DNA of 64,000 bases from JBBQYD01 sp942493075 (GTDB taxonomy: Bacteria > Verrucomicrobiota > Verrucomicrobiia > Limisphaerales > UBA8199): NCBI GenBank assembly GCA_942493075.1, contig OW818681.1:3472001-3536000 (forward strand), written 5' to 3'. Of this stretch, positions 42,480-50,352 are shown in pieces. Each line of letters begins with the position of its first letter. The first letter of the stretch is position 1. Made by a program: the position numbers and the translations under genes. Under the pieces are notes generated by a model, which was not told the DNA's origin, ran no database searches, and saw only the letters and a program-made list of their open reading frames with translations.

Positions 42480-43910
42480 ATGGGGGATGCATCCCTATCC
42501 AATTCGCCGCAAACCGTCCCGACCCGACGAAACCTTTTTCGTTGGTTCGCGACAGGCAAGAACGCTCCGGCAGTTACTGATCCCGCCAGAGTTGACGAGC
42601 TTTACTGGCGGAATCGCATGTCAGTGCTTATCGCGATTACCTGCGGCTATGGTTTTGCGTATACGTGTCGCCTGCCCTTATCCGTGATGAAGAAACCACT
42701 CCTTGATGAAGGAGTGTTCACGGCTGAATGGCTCGGCATCATCGGTTCTGGATTTTCCATTGGCTACGCGCTAGGAAAGCTGGTCAATGGCTTTCTGGCC
42801 GACTACGCAAACGTGCGCCGTTTCTTTGCCTTCGGCGTGCTCATGTCAGCATTGATCAATCTGGCGATGCCAGGCCTCGCCTCACCCTGGTTCTGGGTTT
42901 GTCTATGGACGCTCAACGGCTGGTTTCAAGGGATGGGCTCGCCGTGCAGTGCTGTTTCTCTCGCTAACTGGTTTAGTGCGCGCGAGCGCGGCCGCTATTA
43001 CGGCATCTTCAGCAGCTCTCATTCCCTGGGCGAGGGGATTACCTTCGTTATCAACTCGCTTCTGGTGGCCAGTCTTGGATGGCAGGCGGGCTTCGCCGGT
43101 CCAGGTTTCTTCTGCATCCTGGTAGCGGTTGGAATCCTGCTTCTGCTCCGGGACCGTCCAGAGACCATAGGCCTGCCGCCTGTTGCCCAATGGCGAAACG
43201 ACCATCCCACGCCCACTCCCGATGCGCTCCCACCAGAAACCACTCAGAATCAGTTCGCCGCGCTCCGGATGCCTGCCATGTGGATACTGGGCTTGGCAAG
43301 CGCGTGCATGTACGTCAGCCGCTATGCGATCAATAGCTGGGGCATGCTTTACCTCCAGGAGCACCACGGATATTCACTCCTTGAAGCCGGCACCCTCCTG
43401 GGCCTCAACACAAGCGCGGGGTTGGTGGGTTGCGTGGTTTACGGATTTGTATCGGATAAGTTCTTCAATGCCCGGCGCCCTCCTGTGACACTCATCTTCG
43501 GCGTGCTGGAAGTGATCGCGTTGGTTTTGATCTTTTACACCCCGAAAGGGCAGCCTTGGTTGCTATCCGGTGCTTTTATTCTCTTCGGTTTCACGCTGAG
43601 TGGGCTCCTGGCGGTGCTCGGTGGCCTCTTCGCCATGGATATCCTGGGCAAACGAGCGGCAGGCGCTGCGCTCGGATTCATTGGCATCCTGAGCTATTTA
43701 GGCAGTGGTATCCAGGAATGGGTCAGCGGGCGGCTCATCCAACAAGGCCTCACTACCGAGACCATCACCAAAATCAACGCGCAAGGGGAAGCCGTGACAG
43801 CCACTGTCAGGCACTACGACTTCACATCTGCAATCAGCTTCTGGATCGGAGCATCCGTGCTCTCAGTGATCCTGGCAGCCACTCTGTGGCGGGTCAAAAC
43901 GAAGGAATAA
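42480..43910 (+). CDS. MFS transporter of the organophosphate:phosphate antiporter type (GlpT/UhpT-like)
   Basis: The 476-residue product has about 12 membrane spans. After a 40-residue polar N-terminus the first span region (AITCGYGFAYTCRLPLSVMK) and GSGFSIGYALGKLVNGFLAD match the OPA group that exchanges glycerol-3-phosphate or hexose phosphates for phosphate. LNGWFQGMGSPCSAVSLANW and GRYYGIFSSSHSLGEG support this. The product of the next gene, 4 bases downstream, is a glycerophosphodiesterase that releases glycerol-3-phosphate, so G3P is a plausible substrate. A TTGACA at 42440-42445 could be a -35, but its -10 is weak. No clear ribosome-binding site is visible at the first ATG. Confidence 0.87.
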   Translation: MGDASLSNSPQTVPTRRNLFRWFATGKNAPAVTDPARVDELYWRNRMSVLIAITCGYGFAYTCRLPLSVMKKPLLDEGVFTAEWLGIIGSGFSIGYALGKLVNGFLADYANVRRFFAFGVLMSALINLAMPGLASPWFWVCLWTLNGWFQGMGSPCSAVSLANWFSARERGRYYGIFSSSHSLGEGITFVINSLLVASLGWQAGFAGPGFFCILVAVGILLLLRDRPETIGLPPVAQWRNDHPTPTPDALPPETTQNQFAALRMPAMWILGLASACMYVSRYAINSWGMLYLQEHHGYSLLEAGTLLGLNTSAGLVGCVVYGFVSDKFFNARRPPVTLIFGVLEVIALVLIFYTPKGQPWLLSGAFILFGFTLSGLLAVLGGLFAMDILGKRAAGAALGFIGILSYLGSGIQEWVSGRLIQQGLTTETITKINAQGEAVTATVRHYDFTSAISFWIGASVLSVILAATLWRVKTKE

Positions 43911-43914
43911 TTAT

Positions 43915-44922
43915 ATGCAACAATCAATCACTCAGCTTCGATCTCAGACGTTCTCTCGACGGGCGATGCTTAGGCTGACCCTGTGCGCGACACTGGCTCT
44001 CGGGCTTGCGCTCCCGACACTCGCAGCGCCCTCCAACCTCAAACGCATCCGCAAGGAGATCCTCAACCCAGCAGGAAGGCACGTGCTCGTCACGGCCCAC
44101 AGGGGCCTAAGCGGCATTTCAACGGGCGCCCGAGAGAAATATCCTGAAAACTCGCTGGAAGCCTTTGCCAACAGCATCGCTCTCGGCGTTGACATGATCG
44201 AGGTCGATGTGCAGAAGAGCAAGGATGGTCACCTGATTCTGATGCATGACAAAACAGTCAATCGCATGACGGAAGGCAAAGGGGCTATCGCCGATCTGAC
44301 GCTGACTGAAATCAAATCCCTAAGGCTGCGGACTGGCGTAGGCGGCACCAACGCCCCGTTGACCGAGTATCAGATTCCCACGTTGGAGGAAGCTCTGATC
44401 CTGATCAAAGGGAAGTGCCTCATTAACCTGGACAAGGTCGGGTCCATGGTACCGGAGTGCCTGGAACTACTGAAGCGCACTGGGACAACTAAGCAGGCTG
44501 TATTTAAATCTGGTTACAGCGCTGAACGATGTGCGAAAGATTACACACACTTGAATCCGCCAGTGCTTTTCATGCCGATCATCTTTCATAAGGAAGATTG
44601 GCAACAAAAGGCGGATCAAGGCTGGGCGCAGCTTGAGCCCTATTCACGCTTGCTTCGCCCCTGCGCTTTCGAACTGGTCTTCACCTCGGCGGATGATGAG
44701 TTAGTTTCATCTGAAACGGCGGCAAAAATCCGCAAAAGTGGTGCGCGGATTTGGATCAACACCCTCTGGGAAAGCCAGGCGGCGGGCCGGACCGATGCGG
44801 CCGCGCTGCGTGATCCGGATGCCAACTGGGGCTGGGTGATCTCCCGCGGCGCAACCATCATCCAAACAGATGAAGCCGAGCGGTTGCTCCAATATCTGCG
44901 TTCACGCAAATTACATTGGTAA
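43915..44922 (+). CDS. Exported glycerophosphodiester phosphodiesterase-family protein
   Basis: The 335-residue product has a signal peptide with arginines before a hydrophobic core (SRRAMLRLTLCATLALGLAL), possibly Tat-like but without the full consensus. GDPD motifs are VTAHRGLSGIS, YPENSLEAFANSIALGVDMI, EVDVQKSKDGHLILMHDKTV and NRMTEGKGAIADLTL, giving the catalytic His pair and the metal-binding Glu/Asp residues. The C-terminal part has RIWINTLWESQAAGR and IIQTDEAERLLQYL. It would cleave glycerophosphodiesters in the periplasm. It starts 4 bases after the OPA transporter, which supports a uptake operon for glycerophospholipid headgroups. Confidence 0.92.
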   Translation: MQQSITQLRSQTFSRRAMLRLTLCATLALGLALPTLAAPSNLKRIRKEILNPAGRHVLVTAHRGLSGISTGAREKYPENSLEAFANSIALGVDMIEVDVQKSKDGHLILMHDKTVNRMTEGKGAIADLTLTEIKSLRLRTGVGGTNAPLTEYQIPTLEEALILIKGKCLINLDKVGSMVPECLELLKRTGTTKQAVFKSGYSAERCAKDYTHLNPPVLFMPIIFHKEDWQQKADQGWAQLEPYSRLLRPCAFELVFTSADDELVSSETAAKIRKSGARIWINTLWESQAAGRTDAAALRDPDANWGWVISRGATIIQTDEAERLLQYLRSRKLHW

Positions 44923-44959
44923 AGTTGAAAGGGCGAATCACCCTATTGCGTGATCCGAG

Positions 44960-46012
44960 TTGCCGGGCCTAGGTTTGGTGGTGGAAGCTGTTTTGACTCG
45001 CCAAGCTCACGCCAACCCGGTGTACGGCGCCTATTTTGCCGATCCGTTCGTCTGGCGGCATGGCCAGACCTACTATGCGATAGGCACGGGTGCCGCCGAA
45101 GCAAACGGCAGCACGCTCGGAAAAGTATTTCCGCTCCTGCAATCTCCGGATTTCTTTCAGTGGAGCTTCGCAAGCAACGCTCTCTCCCGCCCGCAGGAGG
45201 CTCCAGGCAGCACTTTCTGGGCGCCTGAGGTGGCCTATCACGAGGGTCTCTTCTATTTGTACTACTCCGTTGGGGCTGGCGACAAAAATCATGAGCTCCG
45301 CGTGGCGATCTCAGACTCACCTCAAGGGCCCTACCAGGATTGCGGGCACTCGCTATTAGCTCCGCCTGAATGTCTGTTCGCGATCGACCCGCATCCTTTT
45401 CGGGATCGGGACGGCCAATGGTATCTTTTCTTCGCCACCGATTTCCTGGATGAAGTTGACGGCTTCAAGCCCGGGACAGGACTGGTGATGGCGCCTTTGA
45501 GGAGCATGACAGAACTCGAGCGCCCCACGCGCACGGTCCTTCGAGCACGACACAACTGGCAACGATTCGAGGCTGACAGGTCCATGTATGGCGCAATGTG
45601 GGATTGGCATACCCTGGAAGGCCCGTTTGTGGTGTTCCGTCAAGGGCTCTACTATTGCTTTTACAGCGCCGGCAGGTGGGAGAATGAAACCTACGGCGTG
45701 GATTATGCAGTCGCCCCATCCCTGAGAGGCCCCTGGGTGGACAGCGGAAATGAGACTGGCGCTCGCGTTCTCCGCACCATCCCAGGCCTCCTCTTCGGCC
45801 CGGGACATAATTCAATCGTCACCGGCCCGGATGGGGCGGACTACATTGTTTATCATGCGTGGGACAAGCGTTTCCAAGCACGCCAGATGCATATGGACCC
45901 TCTGGTTTGGACTTCATCCGGCCCACGGTGCAGCCCCAGTTCGGCAGTTGACCCGGTCCGCGCGCAAGGAATATCTGCGGGAGCTGGCAAGCCGGCACCG
46001 GGCTCACCGTGA
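44960..46012 (+). CDS. GH43-family glycoside hydrolase
   Basis: This is a five-bladed-propeller hydrolase of the arabinanase/xylosidase type. Motifs are YGAYFADPFVWRHGQTYYAI with the catalytic base Asp, FWAPEVAYHEGLFYLYYSVG, and AIDPHPFRDRDGQWYLFFAT with the pKa-modulating Asp. The region MWDWHTLEGPFVVFRQGLYY holds the expected acid Glu, and GPGHNSIVTGPDGADYIVYH carries the metal-site His. No signal peptide is visible, so it may be cytoplasmic. The start is uncertain: a TTG at 44960 and GTGs at 44978 and 44981 are in frame, with no decisive ribosome-binding site. It lies 37 bases after the phosphodiesterase gene, probably in the same transcript, although the functions are not obviously linked. 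Confidence 0.88.
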   Translation: MPGLGLVVEAVLTRQAHANPVYGAYFADPFVWRHGQTYYAIGTGAAEANGSTLGKVFPLLQSPDFFQWSFASNALSRPQEAPGSTFWAPEVAYHEGLFYLYYSVGAGDKNHELRVAISDSPQGPYQDCGHSLLAPPECLFAIDPHPFRDRDGQWYLFFATDFLDEVDGFKPGTGLVMAPLRSMTELERPTRTVLRARHNWQRFEADRSMYGAMWDWHTLEGPFVVFRQGLYYCFYSAGRWENETYGVDYAVAPSLRGPWVDSGNETGARVLRTIPGLLFGPGHNSIVTGPDGADYIVYHAWDKRFQARQMHMDPLVWTSSGPRCSPSSAVDPVRAQGISAGAGKPAPGSP

Positions 46013-46071
46013 ATCGAGTTTAGGTAAACCACTCTATTGAGGATCGGCACCTCCGGGTCAAGGTTCTTACC

Positions 46072-46332
46072 ATGAAACTAAAAGCATTTGTTGGCATCGC
46101 CGCGGCCGGATTACTCGTCGTTGGTTGTGCATCCCCCCGGGGTGGTTCGGGTGATACGTATGACTACGACACGATCAGCGGAAGTGATCTTACGTACCAG
46201 GAAAACGGGGCCGTAATCGACTCGACGGACAATAGCTGGCCGGCGACAGATATTTACCCGAGCATGACGCGATACGAGGAAACCGAACCAGGCCGTATGC
46301 GCTTCCCTGAAATGCCCGCTATGTTGCATTAA
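46072..46332 (+). CDS. Small lipoprotein, unknown function
   Basis: This 86-residue product has a lipoprotein signal: MKLKAFVGIAAAGLLVVGCA, with the lipobox LVVGC and Cys19. The mature part is about 68 residues, acidic, rich in Tyr, Asp and Thr, with no recognised fold. An AAGG lies 11 bases before the ATG. It is followed by a strong terminator, so it is probably a monocistronic envelope lipoprotein. No function can be assigned. Confidence 0.75.
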   Translation: MKLKAFVGIAAAGLLVVGCASPRGGSGDTYDYDTISGSDLTYQENGAVIDSTDNSWPATDIYPSMTRYEETEPGRMRFPEMPAMLH

Positions 46333-46357
46333 CCATGTCTGATTCAAGCTATGCCCA

Positions 46358-46389
46358 GGAGGAATTGCACGTGGAATTCCTCCATTTTT
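46358..46389 (+). terminator. Rho-independent terminator after the small lipoprotein
   Basis: A perfect 9-bp stem (GGAGGAATT with AATTCCTCC), an 8-base loop and ATTTTT lie 26 bases downstream of the lipoprotein stop. Confidence 0.85.
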
Positions 46390-46502
46390 CCGAGGCGTTC
46401 GCTTCGGATGTTCCAATGACCCAGCCTTTGGCTGGGTGCGCCGCATGTGGTGAAAACGACTCCCTTGCTGATTGCTATCTCCACTCTGCGGATGGAGAGT
46501 GG
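46390..46502 (+). other. Serial hairpins between the lipoprotein and nucleotidyltransferase genes
   Basis: After the terminator come three more inverted repeats. One is at 46390-46407 (stem CCGAGGC/GCTTCGG with one G-T pair, loop GTTC). One is at 46419-46437 (perfect 8-bp stem ACCCAGCC/GGCTGGGT, loop TTT). One is at 46481-46502 (perfect 7-bp stem CCACTCT/AGAGTGG). They could be a 5' leader structure of the next gene or a small RNA. No known riboswitch is recognised. Confidence 0.5.
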
Positions 46503-46531
46503 CCATCGCTTTGAGCGAATGATTCCTCCCC

Positions 46532-47344
46532 ATGACTGTGCTTCGATCATCCTCGCTGCCACGAGCGACTCGGCGCTCGCGGATAAAGAAGCCCCGGGCA
46601 CCACTTGAGTTGCAAGTTGGCTGGGCAGGCACCGTCCCTCAACTGGCCTGGGAGACCTATCAATCTGCAATCAAAGTATTGCAGAGCGAAGGCATACCGT
46701 TCCTCCTGGGCGGGGGGTTTGCACTCGCTACGTTTGTAGGCCGTTGGAGGGATACGAAGGACATCGATTTCTACATCCATCCACAGGACAGGGAGCGCGC
46801 GGCGACCGCTTTGCGCGGGGCAGGCTTCGAAGACTACTACGACCGGCTGCCCTACGATAGAAACTGGATCGTTCGAAACGTGAAGAACGATGTGATCGTT
46901 GACCTCATCTGGGCAATGGCTAACCAGAGGGCACAGGTGGATGAGAGTTGGTTTCAGCGCGTATCCGAGATCAGCATTCGGGGGGAAACCCTCTTCCTGA
47001 TGCCGATTGAGGAGTTTCTCTGGTGCAAGTTTTACATTGTTCAGCGAGACCACTGCGACTGGATTGACATCTTGAACGTTCTCTACATGCACGCGGAATC
47101 CATCAATTGGACGAGCCTGCTGAACCGGCTGGGTGAAGATCAACCCTTGCTCGCTGGTGTGTTGTCCGTCTTCGCCTGGATGTGTCCGGATAGAGCGGGC
47201 CAGTTGCCGCGTGGCCTTTGGAGGGAACTGGGGTTGAACCCGCCTCCCCCGGAAAGAGCGCTAAGGCAAGACCGTGTCAGGCTGCTCGATTCACGAGCAT
47301 GGTTTGCCGCGCTTCTTCCATGCAATGGAAAATTGGAGGTCTGA
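46532..47344 (+). CDS. Nucleotidyltransferase-fold protein
   Basis: The 270-residue product carries the minimal nucleotidyltransferase signature: a glycine-rich strand-loop (IPFLLGGGFALATFVGRW) followed by RDTKDIDFYIHPQDRERAAT, where the DID acidic pair would bind metal. A third acidic residue in NDVIVDLIW completes the usual triad. LMPIEEFLWCKFYIVQRDHC and DWIDILNVLYMHAESINW follow the pattern of the DUF6036/AbiEii-like group. The first about 45 residues are basic and disordered-looking. No antitoxin or HEPN partner is adjacent. It could modify RNA, protein or a small molecule; the activity is not predictable. Confidence 0.8.
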   Translation: MTVLRSSSLPRATRRSRIKKPRAPLELQVGWAGTVPQLAWETYQSAIKVLQSEGIPFLLGGGFALATFVGRWRDTKDIDFYIHPQDRERAATALRGAGFEDYYDRLPYDRNWIVRNVKNDVIVDLIWAMANQRAQVDESWFQRVSEISIRGETLFLMPIEEFLWCKFYIVQRDHCDWIDILNVLYMHAESINWTSLLNRLGEDQPLLAGVLSVFAWMCPDRAGQLPRGLWRELGLNPPPPERALRQDRVRLLDSRAWFAALLPCNGKLEV

Positions 47345-47359
47345 ACCAGGAATTCACAA

Positions 47360-48163
47360 ATGTTGATTGGGACTATGAACCACCCGGCCCGGGAGCTCTT
47401 GGGCGAAATTGAGTGGATAGCGGAAATGGGGTTTGATTTCATTGACTTGACTCTGGAGCCCCCCGCCGCACTTGCTCGCAGGCTGGACCTGTCCACAATC
47501 AAGCACGCCCTTGACGACCTCGGTCTGAAAGTGGTCGGTCATACGGCCTATTACCTGCCGTTGTGCAGTCCCTTTGAAAGCATCCGGATGGCGGCTGTCG
47601 AGGAGCTCAAGATCTGTTTGGATGCCTTTTCCCAGATTGGCGCGAAATGGATGAACCTGCACCCTGATCGACAGGCTCCTTTGCATGATCGCCGCTTTAT
47701 CATTGATCGTAACCTCCAGACGCTTAATGAACTCTTGCCAACTGCAAGGGATGTCGGGGTGGGGCTCATGCTGGAAAACCTGCCTGGCGGCTATAATACT
47801 GTCCGCCAGCTTTCAGAATTGCTTGAGCCTTTACCGGAAGTGGGCCTGCATCTTGACATTGGTCACTGTAACCTGCTGGTTGATCACAACACCGCCGACG
47901 AACTGTTGCAGGCCTACGGCGAGCGCCTGCGACACGTCCACCTGCATGATAACAAGGGCGGCAGCGCTGATCTGCACCTGCCTTTAGGGACTGGAAGCCT
48001 GGACACTGAATACTACATCCGGAGCCTGCAGGCCCACGGCTATGACGACACCATCACGCTTGAGGTCTTCACACCGGATCGCAGACACCTTCAGTACAGC
48101 CGCGATCTCCTGCGAGAACTCTGGGATCGCAATCGGCAACCAGAGGCCATCTCGGCGGATTAG
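47360..48163 (+). CDS. Sugar phosphate isomerase/epimerase-like TIM-barrel protein
   Basis: This 267-residue xylose-isomerase-like (AP_endonuc_2) TIM barrel has the metal-binding residues in place: GVGLMLENLPGGYNTVRQL (Glu), VGLHLDIGHCNLLV (Asp and His), RLRHVHLHDNKGGSADLHLP (His and Asp) and TITLEVFTPDR (Glu). The family includes sugar epimerases, inosose isomerases and endonuclease IV relatives. The acidic metal site and size fit a sugar epimerase, but the substrate is unknown. It begins 15 bases after the nucleotidyltransferase gene and may be cotranscribed with it, although no shared pathway is evident. Confidence 0.88.
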   Translation: MLIGTMNHPARELLGEIEWIAEMGFDFIDLTLEPPAALARRLDLSTIKHALDDLGLKVVGHTAYYLPLCSPFESIRMAAVEELKICLDAFSQIGAKWMNLHPDRQAPLHDRRFIIDRNLQTLNELLPTARDVGVGLMLENLPGGYNTVRQLSELLEPLPEVGLHLDIGHCNLLVDHNTADELLQAYGERLRHVHLHDNKGGSADLHLPLGTGSLDTEYYIRSLQAHGYDDTITLEVFTPDRRHLQYSRDLLRELWDRNRQPEAISAD

Positions 48164-48243
48164 CACAACCGTTTACCGGTTACACCCTATTCCAATCAGA
48201 AACTCCAGGGACGACTGTTTTCCCAAGGAGGAAGGAGATTGAA

Positions 48244-48864
48244 ATGCTCCCTCACACATCAAAGTCTATGCAAACAAAACTGAATCTGTACACGATCACT
48301 GGCGCGTTAGCGCTGGCAACAGCGCTGTTGGCTGGCGCAGGCTGCAAAGAATTGCCCGGCTCGTCTGAAGCACAAGGTGCGACAATCGGAGGACTAGGCG
48401 GGGCTGTCGCTGGTGCAGCCATCGGCGGGAGTGAACACCGCCTCCTGGGAGCTGTCATCGGTGGGGCACTCGGCGCCGGAGGTGGTTATGTTATCGGCGC
48501 CAATAGTGACAAAATCCGTAACCGCGATAAGGGAGGGGCGGAAACTGCGGTGCAGAAGGCTCAGACCAGTCCCGCCACTGCCTCGCAAGCGCGTTCCGCA
48601 TCCACCGGGGATGTGAACTCCGACGGGTTCGTGACCATGGATGAGGTGGTTGCTCTCAAAGAGGCGGGTTTCGCTGATCAAGAGATTCTAGACCGGCTCA
48701 AAACCACTGGCCAGGTTTTTGAACTTACATCGGAGCAACGAGACCATCTGGTCAGCGCCGGCTTAAGCCGCAGCCTTGTGGATCGTATTGAAGGCTTGAA
48801 CCGGGAGAAACGAAACGAACTTAATAAAAGCCAAACCGAGGTGATCGGAAGCCCGAAACTTTAA
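48244..48864 (+). CDS. Glycine-zipper lipoprotein
   Basis: The product is 206 residues. A very strong AAGGAGGAAGGAG region 6 bases upstream selects the ATG at 48244; an ATG at 48271 is an alternative. The lipoprotein signal ends in LLAGAGCKE. Residues about 45-85 are a glycine-zipper segment (ATIGGLGGAVAGAAIGG, LLGAVIGGALGAGGGYVIGA), which can pack in the outer membrane or form oligomers. The C-terminal about 100 residues are helical, with a VNSDGFVTMDEVVALKEAGF segment resembling an EF-hand-like acidic loop. It is probably an outer-membrane or periplasmic stress protein. It stands alone upstream of the DUF892 gene. Confidence 0.85.
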   Translation: MLPHTSKSMQTKLNLYTITGALALATALLAGAGCKELPGSSEAQGATIGGLGGAVAGAAIGGSEHRLLGAVIGGALGAGGGYVIGANSDKIRNRDKGGAETAVQKAQTSPATASQARSASTGDVNSDGFVTMDEVVALKEAGFADQEILDRLKTTGQVFELTSEQRDHLVSAGLSRSLVDRIEGLNREKRNELNKSQTEVIGSPKL

Positions 48865-49100
48865 CGACTGGGGCTGCGACACGTGCGGAGGAGTGGATGG
48901 TTGAGAGGGGCTCCAATTGGCTTAGCTCCGGCGCCATGGCTTGCGGCTAAGGTGTTCTAGTAAAGCGAGTTCCTCACATCAGCATGGCGAACGAAATCTG
49001 ATCAAAAAGTTGGGTGTTCGACCCATTGTGAGACCTCTGGCACAAGCTTAGGGTCCAGAGCTGTGAAGCACCAAAAAATCAATAGAGAAAGGAACATTTA

Positions 49101-49628
49101 ATGAGCACACTGCGCGAGACATTTGTGGATGAATTGGCCGACCTTTACGACGCTGAGAAACAGCTTCTTAAGGCCTTTGACAAGATGATAAAGGCGGCGG
49201 AGCACGAAGAGCTGAAGACCGCATTCGAGACCCATAAGGAAGAGACCGAAACCCAGATCGAACGTTTGGAGCAGGTCTTTGAAATATTTGACGAGGAAGC
49301 CAAGGGGAAGAAGTGCAAAGCCATGCAGGGCCTCATCAAGGAAATGGAAGACTTGATCAAAGAGGAAGAAGGCGATGCCGCTATGATCTGTGGTGCCCAG
49401 AAGGTGGAACACTATGAGATCGCCTCGTATGGCTCCCTTGTTTCCTGGGCACGCCTGCTCGGAGAAGAGGACGCTGCGGATCTGCTCGAAGAAACGCTCG
49501 ATGAAGAGAAGGACACGGATGAAAAGCTGACGCAGATCGCCGAAAGCTCCATCAACGTCGAGGAGGGGGCTGAAGAGGAGGAAGAGGAAGAAACGGAAGA
49601 GAAAGAACAGAGCAGCAAACGAAAATAA
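49101..49628 (+). CDS. Ferritin-like DUF892 (YciF/YciE) protein with acidic tail
   Basis: The 175-residue product matches the YciF/YciE family, ferritin-like four-helix bundles tied to stress responses. It starts TLRETFVDELADLYDAEKQL and has helical segments with carboxylate pairs (FEIFDEEAKGKKCKAMQGLI, KVEHYEIASYGSLVSWARLL, ADLLEETLDEEKDTDEKLTQ). The last about 20 residues are almost all Glu, then Lys (EEGAEEEEEEETEEKEQSSK), an extension beyond the usual family end. A GGA 7 bases before the ATG supports the start. It is followed by a strong terminator. Metal binding is likely but not proven. Confidence 0.92.
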   Translation: MSTLRETFVDELADLYDAEKQLLKAFDKMIKAAEHEELKTAFETHKEETETQIERLEQVFEIFDEEAKGKKCKAMQGLIKEMEDLIKEEEGDAAMICGAQKVEHYEIASYGSLVSWARLLGEEDAADLLEETLDEEKDTDEKLTQIAESSINVEEGAEEEEEEETEEKEQSSKRK

Positions 49629-49654
49629 GCACCTAACCTCTGCCAGAATTCAAG

Positions 49655-49685
49655 AGAGCGGATGTGCAAGCATCCGCTCTTTTTT
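49655..49685 (+). terminator. Rho-independent terminator after the DUF892 gene
   Basis: A perfect 10-bp stem (AGAGCGGATG with CATCCGCTCT), a 6-base loop and a T run lie 26 bases after the stop. Its right end touches the stop of the convergent response-regulator gene. Confidence 0.9.
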
Positions 49686-50352
49686 ATCCGGGTTGCTGCG
49701 CTTCGATCCAGCGAATGGCGAACCTAACCAGTTCCGGGCCAGTGCCCAGAGTTAGTTTGCGTTTGATGTTCGCCCGGTGAACTTCCACTGTCTTTACACT
49801 AAGCCTCAAGCGTTCTGCGATGGCACGGGTTCCCTGCCCCTGTCCGATGAGTTGAAAAACTTCAAACTCGCGATCGCTCAAACGCTCCACGGGTGAACCG
49901 CCACTCTCGTTGCGGCGTCCTGAGAATGCTTCCAGGATGCGAGCCGAGATTCGCTCACTCACATAGATTTGCCCATCCAGCACATGGCGGATCGCCAGCA
50001 TCAACTGTTTGCCCCCCTCCTGCTTCATGATATACCCGCGAGCTCCAGCCCGCAGAACTCGTTCAGCGTAAAGAGCCTCGTCGTGCATGGAAACAGCCAG
50101 CACCGGGAGTTGCGAGTTGATCGCTTGAATGTCCTTGATCAGCTCCAGTCCGCTGCGGTCCGGCAGGGAGATGTCCAGCAACACGAGGTCTGGATGTCGC
50201 TCAACCACGGAATTCAAGGCTTGGGCTGCGTTATCAGCTTCGCACGCTACCGCCAGGTCCGGTTCATGATTCACCAACTGCGCCAACCCCTGGCGCATCA
50301 TCGGATGATCGTCAACGATCAAGATCTGTTTCTTATTCTCTGCCCGTTTCAT
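49684..50352 (-). CDS. NarL-type response regulator, last gene of a three-gene signalling operon
   Basis: The start at 50352 (222 aa) is set by an ATGA overlap with the upstream kinase stop; upstream in-frame codons are overlap sequence. The receiver domain has LIVDDHPMM, phosphoacceptor Asp60 in DLVLLDISLPDRSGLE and Lys in GYIMKQEGGKQ. A LuxR-type DNA-binding domain follows (LSDREFEVFQLIGQGQGTRA, IAERLRLSVKTVEVHRANIK). It is probably phosphorylated by the adjacent REC-PAS-HisKA_3 kinase. Target genes are unknown; the stress-type genes just downstream on the opposite strand are candidates. Confidence 0.95.
   Translation of the reverse strand: MKRAENKKQILIVDDHPMMRQGLAQLVNHEPDLAVACEADNAAQALNSVVERHPDLVLLDISLPDRSGLELIKDIQAINSQLPVLAVSMHDEALYAERVLRAGARGYIMKQEGGKQLMLAIRHVLDGQIYVSERISARILEAFSGRRNESGGSPVERLSDREFEVFQLIGQGQGTRAIAERLRLSVKTVEVHRANIKRKLTLGTGPELVRFAIRWIEAQQPG

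Noticed and set aside
48930..48960. Imperfect inverted repeat (CTTAGC...GCTAAG) after the glycine-zipper gene as a terminator
   Set aside because: The stem is broken and no T run follows.
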